NCBI GenBank assembly: GCA_943846745.1
Contig: OX044360.1
Location: 186,001 to 250,000, forward strand
Reading direction: 5' to 3'
Source: Opacimonas sp002292215
GTDB taxonomy: Bacteria; Pseudomonadota; Gammaproteobacteria; Enterobacterales; Alteromonadaceae
DNA: 64,000 bases
Below, piece after piece: positions 44,339-51,893 of this stretch. A program made the position numbers and the translations under genes. Below the pieces are notes generated by a model. That model saw nothing but the letters and a program-made list of their open reading frames with translations, was not told the DNA's origin and ran no database searches. Within the stretch, counting starts at the first letter, position 1. Each line of letters opens with the position of its first letter.

Positions 44339-45333
44339 TGACAAATTCGACTGCTTATAATTTTATAACGTTAGACGAGCTTTACAAGCAACCATTAGAA
44401 ATAGATTGGATTATAGAAGATATTATACCCAGTAATTCCGTTGGCATGATATATGGTCCTTCTGGTTCAGGTAAGTCACATGTAATACTAAGCATAGCAG
44501 CCATGATCGCCAACGGTCGTGATTGGTTCAATAAGGAATCTAAGCAAGGAAACGTATTGATTATGGCTGGAGAAGGCCTTAGCGGTCTTTCTCGTCGCCT
44601 TAGAGCTATAGAGAAAGAGCATGATCTATCTATCGTTCAGGATAATCTCCATATCTCTAGTAGAGCTATTGGCCTCGATACAGAAAATGGTTATAAACAA
44701 GTAGAACAAGCCATTTCTGAACTAGATACACCACCTAAGTTGATCTTCATTGATACTTTATCTCGCCATCTAATGGACAGTGAAGAGAACAGCAATGATG
44801 ATATGGCTAGGTTCATTAATAAACTGGAAGATATTCGCCTCAAGTATGGATGTACTATCGTCTTAGTTCACCATACAGGTAAAGGGGGTAATCAAACAGC
44901 TAGAGGGGCATCTGCACTGAAAGCCAATATCGACTTTAGTTTTTTCGTCGATGGTGAAAATAAGAGTTGCTCATTCTCTTGTGACAAAATGAAGGATGCT
45001 GACGATGCCATACCAACTAAATACTTTGAGATTAAAGCTGTAGATTTAGGCATTCTTACAAGCAAGGATAAACCAATCACAGGTGCTTGTATTGTTGATT
45101 CAACTAAGCCAATTAGCATCAAAGTGAACAAACAAAATAAAGATGAGTTAGCTTACTCTTGCTTTAATTCAGATAAGAAATTGTGGCAACAAGCTTATTT
45201 GGATGCTTGTACTGATGCAATTAGCGCAGAGTCTAAAGCAAAGCAGTACAGAGAAGGTCGCAAAGCCTTAATCGTTGCTGGAAAAGTTATAGAAAATCAA
45301 GATGGCAGCTTTTCAGTCAATGATGGAGTCTAA
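44338..45333 (+). CDS. RepA-like hexameric helicase/AAA ATPase
   Basis: The 331-residue protein has a RecA-type ATPase core. Walker A is GMIYGPSGSGKSHV (about 39-52), Walker B is PKLIFIDTLSRHL (about 139-150), followed by CTIVLVHHTGKGGNQTARGASALKANIDFSF, as in RSF1010 RepA and related mobile-element ATPases (AAA_25). EGLSGLSRRLRAIEKEHD follows the first core strand. In RepA the function is replicative 5'-3' helicase; on islands it may allow autonomous replication after excision. The C-terminal region (about 285-331) is basic and helical, ending in a WGRKALIVAGKVI-like segment (REGRKALIVAGKVI). It is coupled to alpA and ended by a strong hairpin. Confidence 0.85.
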   Translation: MTNSTAYNFITLDELYKQPLEIDWIIEDIIPSNSVGMIYGPSGSGKSHVILSIAAMIANGRDWFNKESKQGNVLIMAGEGLSGLSRRLRAIEKEHDLSIVQDNLHISSRAIGLDTENGYKQVEQAISELDTPPKLIFIDTLSRHLMDSEENSNDDMARFINKLEDIRLKYGCTIVLVHHTGKGGNQTARGASALKANIDFSFFVDGENKSCSFSCDKMKDADDAIPTKYFEIKAVDLGILTSKDKPITGACIVDSTKPISIKVNKQNKDELAYSCFNSDKKLWQQAYLDACTDAISAESKAKQYREGRKALIVAGKVIENQDGSFSVNDGV

Positions 45334-45335
45334 AC

Positions 45336-45384
45336 AAAACGGACGGATGGATATACCTAAGGGAATATCCGTCCATCCGTTTTT
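45336..45384 (+). terminator. Terminator after the RepA-like gene
   Basis: AAAACGGACGGATGGATAT and ATATCCGTCCATCCGTTTTT pair with a few mismatches or wobble pairs around an ACCTAAGGGA-type loop, followed by T residues on the + strand. Confidence 0.85.
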
Positions 45385-45407
45385 AAAGTTATCCGCTCTA
45401 GGCACCC

Positions 45408-45575
45408 AGCAAGCGACGCGCGGTAGTTGTAACGATCTGTATGGCATTGTAAGACGTTTTTAAGTGATGTTAGTGTACTTTATTACCTAGTTCCTTTAAC
45501 CGCCGTATATGATCCACACGGGGGGTATAAAAACTAGTGAGGGATACATTAGTAAGTAATAGCTTCAGACATAAT
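45408..45575. repeat. 168-bp direct repeat, copy A (left of LysE/Lrp cargo)
   Basis: It aligns end to end, in the same direction and at the same length, with 47062-47229. Shared blocks include AGCAAGCGA, TCTGTATGGC, ATGTTAGTGTACTTT, CTAGTTCCTTTAAC, CGGGGGGTATA, CATTAGTAAGTA and GGCTTCAGACA-like ends. The blocks are separated by substitutions. No open frame is preserved, so it is probably a DNA site or a structured RNA. It ends 55 bases before the LysE stop codon. Confidence 0.85.
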
Positions 45576-45629
45576 TTAACTAATACAAAGCATGACTGAG
45601 CCCGTAAACGCTAATGCTTCTTCTAAAGC

Positions 45630-46175
45630 CTAAAAAACCATTGTACCAATCATTGTTATTGTTAATACAATATAAATCGCCCGTGTTCTATTTGGACTTG
45701 CCAATAGAAACTGTCGCATCCAAGACCCTGCAAATATCCATGCCCCGCATACAACGTTGGTAGCCGTAAAAATAGCGGCTGCTGTTACCGTATCGAGACC
45801 ATATGATGTTGTCCCTGCAAACGCCATCATTAGTGCCTTGGGGTTTATCCATTGAAACGCAGCAGCTTTTAGGAATCCCCAAGGCTTATCTTCGGTATTA
45901 CTATCGTTGATTTCTGTCGATGCAGTAGCAATCTTGAAGGCGATATATACGAGCAAAGCCATTGCTATATATTCCAATATGACAATGAATTTAATTGGGA
46001 TTATGGGAAGAATTGAACCAACACCCAAATACATAACCCCAAATCCAATATTGATACCGAATAGGTGCGGTAAAGACCGTTTAACCCCGAATCGAATCCC
46101 AGAAGACATCAGCATAGAGTTGTTAGGTCCAGGTGTAATAGATGTGATAAAGGCAAATAAGATGAAACTAAGCAT
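45630..46175 (-). CDS. LysE/RhtB-family amino-acid exporter
   Basis: The 181-residue inner-membrane protein has six predicted helices. The N-terminal signature FAFITSITPGPNNSMLMSSGIRFG is typical, as are LPHLFGINIGFGVMYLG and AAAFQWINPKALMMAFAG. Family members export amino acids such as lysine, threonine, homoserine or cysteine. It is a little shorter than usual (about 200-210), mainly in the central loop. It diverges from an Lrp/AsnC regulator 176 bases away, the common arrangement in which the regulator senses the exported amino acid. Both sit between the 168-bp repeats. Confidence 0.9.
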   Translation of the reverse strand: MLSFILFAFITSITPGPNNSMLMSSGIRFGVKRSLPHLFGINIGFGVMYLGVGSILPIIPIKFIVILEYIAMALLVYIAFKIATASTEINDSNTEDKPWGFLKAAAFQWINPKALMMAFAGTTSYGLDTVTAAAIFTATNVVCGAWIFAGSWMRQFLLASPNRTRAIYIVLTITMIGTMVF

Positions 46176-46351
46176 ATAGTGATACCTGTTAAAAAAATTG
46201 AAAAAACGCGACCCTTTCTTAATAAAAACGTCTATTTCTAGTGCGGTTTCATTGAAAAGTAAGTATTAGTTATTTATATATGATCATTATATTTCATCTT
46301 TAAGTAAATATTGTTATTATTATTGATAAATTAAACTAATTTACACAACTA

Positions 46352-46810
46352 ATGACTAAATTTGACAGGTATAACGATTTAATATTGCGCTCACTTTCGA
46401 GCGAAGGACGTATTAGCAACACCAAACTAGCAGATAAGGTCGGACTGTCTCCATCAGCATGTCTTCGTCGAGTGCAAGAATTAGAGGATTTGGGAGTAAT
46501 TAGAGGGTACCGAGCTATTTTAGATCGCGACGCACTGAACAGAAATTTTTTGGCTTATGTAACTGTTGGCTTATCAAATCATGGTATCAAATCCCACAAA
46601 GAGTTTGAGAAAGTAATGCAAGACGCTGTACAGGTTACCGAATGTCACAACGTGGCCGGAGCATTCGAATATCTGCTGCGTGTTGAGGTAAAAAGCACAA
46701 CTGACTATAAGAAATTTCATGCAGAAGTACTCGGCTCACTACCTCAAGTTAATTCAATTACCACCTACCTAGTTATGAATTCATCCAAGGATGAAAGGGG
46801 GTATTGTTGA
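46352..46810 (+). CDS. Lrp/AsnC-family regulator
   Basis: The 152-residue protein has the N-terminal winged helix (NDLILRSLSSEGRISNTKLADKVGLSPSACLRRVQELEDLGVI) and a C-terminal RAM effector domain (about 65-145, NFLAYVTVGLSNHGIKSHKEFEK and FEYLLRVEVKSTTDYKKFH). It probably controls the divergent LysE-family gene in response to an amino acid. The end VMNSSKDERGYC deviates from the usual TSFVLKEVK-like ending. Downstream, 46811-47061 has no gene; a 6-bp hairpin CACTCC-GTCA-GGAGTG lies at 46956-46971 without a T run. Confidence 0.92.
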   Translation: MTKFDRYNDLILRSLSSEGRISNTKLADKVGLSPSACLRRVQELEDLGVIRGYRAILDRDALNRNFLAYVTVGLSNHGIKSHKEFEKVMQDAVQVTECHNVAGAFEYLLRVEVKSTTDYKKFHAEVLGSLPQVNSITTYLVMNSSKDERGYC

Positions 46811-47061
46811 AATAGAATTTACTAATGTTCGACTGTTAATTTCGTATAAGAACATTGAAGTTGTAAGTTTGTTTTTAAACGCTAAAAAAGGTATGTAGAT
46901 GAGCGAAGCGATTCGTAGTGACGTACTTTAATGCGTGAAGGATAAAAGTTGATGACACTCCGTCAGGAGTGGCATAAATCGAATATTAGTATTCAAAACA
47001 CTCTAAGCTATTTGAGCCCTTACAATTCCTATTATTCCAGTCAGAGCGGATATAGGTATCT

Positions 47062-47229
47062 AGCAAGCGAAGCGCGATAGCTGTATCGGTCTGTATGGCT
47101 TTGTAAGCGGTTTTTAGGTAATGTTAGTGTACTTTGTCAACTAGTTCCTTTAACAGCCAAATACGATCCATGCGGGGGGTATACGAACGAGTGATGTACG
47201 CATTAGTAAGTATTGGCTTCAGACAAAAT
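47062..47229. repeat. 168-bp direct repeat, copy B (right of LysE/Lrp cargo)
   Basis: Second copy of the element at 45408-45575, offset 1654 bases, same orientation and same length, diverged by scattered substitutions. It lies between the Lrp/AsnC gene and the integrase 3' end. Together with 46811-47061 it makes up the roughly 510-base gene-free stretch before the integrase. Confidence 0.85.
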
Positions 47230-47265
47230 GATGCTCGTTTTTGTATAGCAGTACCACATATAACA

Positions 47266-47288
47266 AAAGCTATCTTATGATAGCTTTA
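47266..47288 (-). terminator. Terminator of the integrase gene
   Basis: AAAGCTATC and GATAGCTTT pair around TTAT (47266-47287). On the minus strand the stem runs into TTTTG. It lies 37 bases after the integrase stop. Confidence 0.65.
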
Positions 47289-47323
47289 TGCAGTAAACGG
47301 ACAATACTTTATGTGAGCCAATA

Positions 47324-48550
47324 CTACGTAGATGCCAAGGTGCAGCTCCCTCTAGATGCATTTTCAATATAATCAGACCACCATTGCATTAATACTCTTC
47401 TACGTTCTAAATAATCTGTTCTGTTATAAGCTCTACGAACGGTATTTTTATCAACATGAGCTAAGCTAGCTTCAATAACGTCATAATCAAATCCCTCTTC
47501 ATTCAATACCGTACTAGCAATGCTCCTCATTCCATGGCTAACGAGCTTATCTTTGTACCCCATACGTTTGATAGCCATATTAGCGGTTTGGCTGTTGACG
47601 TGTGTCTTTGGATCTCTATCGGCGGGGAATAAGTGTTGTCCATAACCACTAATAGGCTTCATCATTTCAAGCAAAGCTAATGTTTGTTTGGTAAGCGGAA
47701 CAGAATGATCCCCATTACTCTTTTTCTTCATTTTATGAGCAGGGATTACCCATAGTTTATTGTCGTAGTCGATTTCTTGCCACTCTGCCATGGCAGCTTC
47801 ACTAGGCCTTACCATTGTATTAAGTTGCCACTCAATTAAAGCCCGTGTTACTAGTTTTATACTCGCTTTTTGCAAAGTGTTGAGGAACACGGGAAGTTCT
47901 TCAGGTTTAAGTGCGGGTAAGTTCTTTTTTGTAGGAGCAATAAAAGCACTATTTATCTTAGATAATGTATTTATTTGTAAGCGGCCAGTGTTGACTGCAA
48001 AATCTAATATCTCATTGATACGCTGGCATAACCTTCTGACCGTTTCTGCATTACCTTTTGCTGCAATAGGGTTTAGTACTTCAATAACTAGGGCTGGAGT
48101 AAGTTTATCTACTGTGATATTTCCCAACCTAGGTAAAACATGGTTGTTTAGTGAAGCCATAATTTGAACGGCAAACTTAAGTGATACAGTCGTTTCTTTT
48201 ATGGTCATCCATTCTTGTGTAATAGCGAGTAGGGTATTTGCTTGCTCTTCGGTTTGAAGACGTTTACTTTCAAGCTGATGCGCTTTTGGGTCAACATCAT
48301 TATCTAATAATTTTTTCGCCTGATCCCTTTTGTTTCGAGCGTCCGCTAAACTGACTGTGGGAAAGCTACCAAAAGAAATGTCTTTACGTTTTTTAGTAAA
48401 AGGCTCGTAATAACGAAAAATCCAATCTTTTGTACCATTAATTCGGACTCTGAATGACAAGCCACCACCATCATTGAGCTTATATTCTTTACCCTTAGGC
48501 TTAGAGTTTTTAATTTCAGTCGATGTTAGTGGTTTAGTTATTCTTGGCAT
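47324..48550 (-). CDS. int: P4-type tyrosine integrase
   Basis: The 408-residue site-specific recombinase has an N-terminal arm-binding domain (about 1-90, YKLNDGGGLSFRVRINGTKDWIFRY, DUF4102 type), a core-binding domain (about 105-205) and the catalytic domain. Active-site residues are R248 (VRPSEAAMAEW), H339 and R342 (SHGMR), H365 (ASLAHVDKN) and nucleophile Y375 (RRAYNRTDYLERR). The family often inserts into tRNA and tmRNA genes. It starts 174 bases from the right core and is transcribed away from ssrA. Candidate arm sites lie in its promoter, which could give autoregulation. Confidence 0.96.
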   Translation of the reverse strand: MPRITKPLTSTEIKNSKPKGKEYKLNDGGGLSFRVRINGTKDWIFRYYEPFTKKRKDISFGSFPTVSLADARNKRDQAKKLLDNDVDPKAHQLESKRLQTEEQANTLLAITQEWMTIKETTVSLKFAVQIMASLNNHVLPRLGNITVDKLTPALVIEVLNPIAAKGNAETVRRLCQRINEILDFAVNTGRLQINTLSKINSAFIAPTKKNLPALKPEELPVFLNTLQKASIKLVTRALIEWQLNTMVRPSEAAMAEWQEIDYDNKLWVIPAHKMKKKSNGDHSVPLTKQTLALLEMMKPISGYGQHLFPADRDPKTHVNSQTANMAIKRMGYKDKLVSHGMRSIASTVLNEEGFDYDVIEASLAHVDKNTVRRAYNRTDYLERRRVLMQWWSDYIENASRGSCTLAST

Positions 48551-48552
48551 AG

Positions 48553-48604
48553 TAGTGGTACATATGTATGTAAATGTGAGTTTGTGCCACTAACTGTACC
48601 ACTA
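48553..48604. repeat. Candidate integrase arm-binding sites, right end
   Basis: TAGTGGTAC (48553-48561, inverted), GTGCCACTA (48584-48592) and GTACCACTA (48596-48604) match the left-end GTACCACYA pair; the last two again have a 12-base period. They directly precede the integrase ATG on its promoter side. Confidence 0.5.
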
Positions 48605-48687
48605 AGGAAAAGGATGTTACAAGGTGTTAGTGGATATTAGAGGATTGTAATTCTTAAGAGATGCTGGTTTTACTGGGTTGCAGACAT

Positions 48688-48713
48688 AAAAAAAGACACC
48701 CTAGGATGTCTTT
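48688..48713 (-). terminator. Replacement terminator for tmRNA supplied by the island
   Basis: On the minus strand AAAGACATCCT and AGGGTGTCTTT pair with one mismatch and run into TTTTTTT. It lies 12 bases after the tmRNA 3' end, inside the island boundary. Confidence 0.8.
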
Positions 48714-48723
48714 GATTATCAAA

Positions 48724-48747
48724 TTGGTGGAGCTGGCGGGAGTTGAA
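48724..48747. repeat. Right attachment site within the ssrA 3' end
   Basis: Second copy of the 24-base core found at 43087-43110. Here it is continuous with the rest of tmRNA (next bases CCCGCGTCC), so integration restored an intact gene. Confidence 0.92.
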
Positions 48748-49082
48748 CCCGCGTCCAGAAAGCGTCAGCCGTCGGTACTACATGCTTAGTTTGTCATTTA
48801 TTTAACCTTAAGGACTCCGGCAAACAGGATTCCGTCAGGCTGGCCTAATACTATTTCGCGGTTCAGCCTTAGACAAGCTTCCCTCGCTATCCTACTGGGA
48901 TGACCTCCCGAACCTCAGCTAGTAGAAAAAACTTGAGTGGGAGGGCCTATACAGGTTATTAAGCTGCTAGTGCGTAGTTTTCGTCGTTTGCGACTATTTT
49001 TTTGCGGCTTATTAAAGAGGCCAGCCGCACCTCTGCATGCACCTAAAGCATCATTGAATCCTGTCGAATCCGAATCAGCCCC
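48725..49082 (-). ncRNA. ssrA: Transfer-messenger RNA (tmRNA)
   Basis: tmRNA rescues stalled ribosomes with SmpB. The 5' end GGGGCTGATTCGGATTCGACAGG and the 3' end with T arm GGTTCAACTCC and encoded CCA form the tRNA-like domain. The length of 358 bases is close to E. coli (363). The tag frame (minus strand, 48991 down to 48959) is GCA AAC GAC GAA AAC TAC GCA CTA GCA GCT TAA, giving ANDENYALAA, identical to E. coli. A weak promoter candidate is TATACA at 49096-49091 with TTAATC 17 bases upstream of it. smpB lies 4.5 kb away, separated by the copper-receptor cluster. Confidence 0.98.
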
Positions 49083-49142
49083 AAAGTTCATGTATATTCT
49101 AGCACTAACTGCAGATTAAGCTATTAAAAATTATAGATCATT

Positions 49143-49156
49143 TTGATACAAAACAA
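49143..49156. promoter_or_regulatory. Candidate FNR/Anr box upstream of the copper-receptor cluster
   Basis: TTGATACAAAACAA is identical to the candidate box at hemN (17433-17446). It lies about 80 bases before the small secreted-protein gene. A second dyad, ATGCAA-TGC-TTGCAT, follows at 49166-49180 and may be another operator or part of the core promoter region. Confidence 0.5.
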
Positions 49157-49237
49157 TCTTTATCCATGCAATGCTTGCATTTTATTTTCGAGTCAGTTAA
49201 GTTTTGTCCTTTGCTGACCAAGGATTAGAAGCAACAT

Positions 49238-49648
49238 TTGCAACCATTACATCTTTTGATCATTGTCGTGTTGAGTATCAATAGTTTACTCGCGAGCACG
49301 TTAAACAACCAACGATTGATATCGCTTAACGATTCATTGAGCGATAGTGTGCGCGAAAATGCATTAGTGATCTGTACCGGCACCAAAGTTAAATTAATTT
49401 CTGCTTATCATTATTTTGAATTTGGCGAAATCAAAGAATTCTCTTTGGATGATGCAAAAACCAATACTTCAATAGATTGTCCAACTAGCTCTGGTATTCA
49501 ACTAACGTTGCTCGATTGGATTGATGCTAATCCGGTTGTTAGCCTGACTCAGTGGTTTGCTGTAAAAGTTGATGTCGCCTTACAGATCTTTACGCATCGT
49601 TTTTACTATTTATTCTTTACTAGCCGCGCGCCACCTACCTTGAACTAA
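49238..49648 (+). CDS. Small secreted/membrane protein (DUF2946-like), copper-cluster partner
   Basis: The 136-residue frame starts at TTG 49238. A GTG about ten codons further in (MLSINSLLASTL) is possible; neither start has an ideally spaced ribosome site, with AAGGA at 49220-49224. The N-terminus is a signal-like hydrophobic segment. Two cysteines (in ALVICTG and SIDCPTS) are spaced like a disulfide or metal pair. The C-terminus ends FYYLFFTSRAPPTLN; a terminal RAPP motif after a hydrophobic stretch is typical of DUF2946-like proteins found near copper TonB-dependent receptors. Function unknown. The receptor gene follows after 65 bases. Confidence 0.55.
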   Translation: MQPLHLLIIVVLSINSLLASTLNNQRLISLNDSLSDSVRENALVICTGTKVKLISAYHYFEFGEIKEFSLDDAKTNTSIDCPTSSGIQLTLLDWIDANPVVSLTQWFAVKVDVALQIFTHRFYYLFFTSRAPPTLN

Positions 49649-49713
49649 ATAACCAATAATTAATTAAATGTGTTCACACATTCGATTTTAGTTTAGTTTT
49701 TAAAGGTTTTATC

Positions 49714-51861
49714 ATGCAAAATTTAAGTTTGTCTGCGGCCGCAAAACCGCAACGTATCTTCGCACGTCATTTTTTATCACTCGCAGTTGCTGTTACATTA
49801 ATTAGCGCACCAGCCTATGCCAATTCGACGGCACTCGAAACGATCACCGTTACAGGGCAGCATCACCCATTATTAATTGAAACGACGTTAGATCCAACAC
49901 AATCCAGTGCACCTGATATGCGCAACCAGCTAGCCCAACTACCAGGGATCAGTATCAATGGCAATGGCGCAGTCAGTGGCATTATTCAATACCGTGGCAT
50001 GTTTTCTGACCGGGTTAATGTACAAATCGACGGTAGTGTTATTACCGCTGCCGGTCCCAATGGGATGGATTCTCCTTTATCTCATGTGATTGGCTCTATC
50101 GGCCAAGAGGTGACATTGTATCGAGGCATCGCGCCCGTTAGTGTTGGGGCTGAAACTATCGGAGGAGCGGTAGCTATTAGTCATATTGCTCCGGAGCTTA
50201 CCGATTCTGAACAACGAACATTTTCGGGAGGACTCAGCGTCAGTCGTTTTAGCTTTAACAAAACCCATTACAGTGTGTCGGCTAATGCGATTAATCATAA
50301 TACTTACATCTCGGTTATTGCCGATAAACAAACCGCTGATAACTATCGTGCAGGTAGTAGTGGTGGTAATGGCATTGTCATTCCTTCTAGTTTTTATGAC
50401 CGCCACGGCGTTAAAATTCGGGGAGGCTATGTAGCTAAAAATTACAGCATTGATGGCTTTGTGACGGCTCGCACCACCAATGAATCGGGGACGCCCACCT
50501 TAGCTATGGATATTATTTATATCGATGCATTGTTGGCCGGACTGGATTATACCCAACGCTTGAACAACCAATGGCAGCTAAAGACGCAAGTGCGCGCCAA
50601 TAACAACGAACACATAATGGATAACTTTACCTTACGTAGCAATACCAACAACGCTGCGTATCGTGAAAATTATGTAGATAGTGAAGGGCGTAGTATCAGC
50701 ATCAAAGCGTCACACATCGACGCTCAATGGCGCAGTGAATATGGTGTCGATTGGTATACCAAAGAGCATTATTCAAATATCACCAACCCAAATATGGCGA
50801 TGTTTTATCTGAATAACTTCAATGACGTACAGCGCGATACTGCATCCGTTTATGCACAATGGGAACAGGAAAAATCGTCAGATCTGCAATGGCTTTTCGG
50901 AGGTCGGTATAGTCGCATCTCCGCAGATGCTGGCACTGTAGATTCTAATATGGCGATGATGAATCCCAATGTGGCAAATTTACGTGATGCATTTAATACC
51001 GCGCAGCGCAGTAAATTATTTGATTTACTTGATGTTGTCGGGCGGATCTCTTTACCTAGCAATGAATCATCAGTGTGGACACTGTCTGCTGGCGTAAAAG
51101 AACAAGCGCCTATCTATCAACAATTATATACGTGGTTTCCATTGGGGATCTCAGCTGGCATGGCTGATGGTCGCAATTACTTAGGTAACTTAGATTTAAG
51201 CAAAGAAACAGCTTTCAAAGTTGATGTGAGTGCTGAGTTTACGGGTCTACGTTGGCGTTTAGCGCCTAGCGTGTATTGGTCTCAAATCGACAATTATATT
51301 ATGGGGATGCCATCTGATAATATGTCGGCCAATATGATTGCACAGATGAATAATATTGCGCCCCCGTTGATCTGGGCAAATGAAGATGCCCAAATTGCGG
51401 GATTTGATGTTACCTATCAATATGCGTTTAGTGATAATTGGTCACTGGGTATAACTGGGCAATATGTTAAAGGTAAGCAAACCGGCACCCTTAACCAAGA
51501 TCTGTATCGCCTAGCCCCATTTTCAGGAGATGTGTCCTTAAGTTGGCAGCAGGAACATGACAGTAATAGCTATGGCTTTATTCTTCATACTGAACTTGCT
51601 GCAGCGCAAAATAACGTTGCTGAATTACAAAATGAAACGTCAACATCAGGTTATGGCGTGGTCAATTTCAATGGCTATTATCAGTTTGATTCTGGGCTAA
51701 AGATACAATTGGTGGCTACAAATATCTTCGACAAAACGTATGCACCGCATTTAGCCGGCGTTAATCGCGTCACTGCTGCGCAATTAGCCGTGGGAGATAA
51801 AGTGCTTAGCGCTGGGCGCACTGTAGGGCTAAATATTAATTATCAATTTGCGATAGACTAA
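49714..51861 (+). CDS. TonB-dependent outer-membrane receptor, probable copper uptake (OprC/NosA type)
   Basis: The 715-residue receptor has a signal peptide (to about 36, APAYA), a TonB box ETITVTG (about 42-48), a plug (about 55-165) and a 22-strand barrel ending in aromatic YQFAID. Copper-receptor features are visible: GPNGM (114-118) at the place of the CxxxM site of OprC, with the Cys replaced by Gly; HIM (300-302) matching the HxM site; and Met-rich loops NMAM (360-363), NMAMMNPN (412-419) and MGMPSDNMSANMIAQM (530-545). Methionine clusters suit Cu(I). NosA/OprC homologues are induced under low oxygen in denitrifiers, consistent with the FNR-like box. A different metal or metallophore cannot be excluded. 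Confidence 0.8.
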   Translation: MQNLSLSAAAKPQRIFARHFLSLAVAVTLISAPAYANSTALETITVTGQHHPLLIETTLDPTQSSAPDMRNQLAQLPGISINGNGAVSGIIQYRGMFSDRVNVQIDGSVITAAGPNGMDSPLSHVIGSIGQEVTLYRGIAPVSVGAETIGGAVAISHIAPELTDSEQRTFSGGLSVSRFSFNKTHYSVSANAINHNTYISVIADKQTADNYRAGSSGGNGIVIPSSFYDRHGVKIRGGYVAKNYSIDGFVTARTTNESGTPTLAMDIIYIDALLAGLDYTQRLNNQWQLKTQVRANNNEHIMDNFTLRSNTNNAAYRENYVDSEGRSISIKASHIDAQWRSEYGVDWYTKEHYSNITNPNMAMFYLNNFNDVQRDTASVYAQWEQEKSSDLQWLFGGRYSRISADAGTVDSNMAMMNPNVANLRDAFNTAQRSKLFDLLDVVGRISLPSNESSVWTLSAGVKEQAPIYQQLYTWFPLGISAGMADGRNYLGNLDLSKETAFKVDVSAEFTGLRWRLAPSVYWSQIDNYIMGMPSDNMSANMIAQMNNIAPPLIWANEDAQIAGFDVTYQYAFSDNWSLGITGQYVKGKQTGTLNQDLYRLAPFSGDVSLSWQQEHDSNSYGFILHTELAAAQNNVAELQNETSTSGYGVVNFNGYYQFDSGLKIQLVATNIFDKTYAPHLAGVNRVTAAQLAVGDKVLSAGRTVGLNINYQFAID

Positions 51862-51893
51862 CGCGAAGCAATACCTGTCAGTTTTTATACGGA

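Larger units (their letters stand above)
43088..48747. mobile_element. Integrative genomic island at the 3' end of ssrA (about 5.66 kb)
   Basis: Boundaries are set by a perfect 24-base direct repeat of the ssrA 3' end (43087-43110 and 48724-48747). The right copy is part of intact tmRNA and has the integrase next to it, running away from it. Contents, left to right: unknown protein, AlpA, RepA-like ATPase, 168-bp repeat A, LysE-family exporter, Lrp/AsnC regulator, repeat B and P4-type integrase. There are no capsid, portal, terminase or conjugation genes. The small size and the AlpA plus replication ATPase plus integrase set resemble P4-like or other phage satellites, or a minimal island that depends on a helper. 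Confidence 0.9.

Noticed and set aside
45408..47229. Terminal repeats of an insertion sequence around LysE/Lrp
   Set aside because: The repeats are direct, long and diverged, with no transposase and no flanking target duplication, so this is not an IS.
48937..49119. A 60-codon + strand reading frame
   Set aside because: It lies within the tmRNA gene and is antisense to it; no ribosome site or family.
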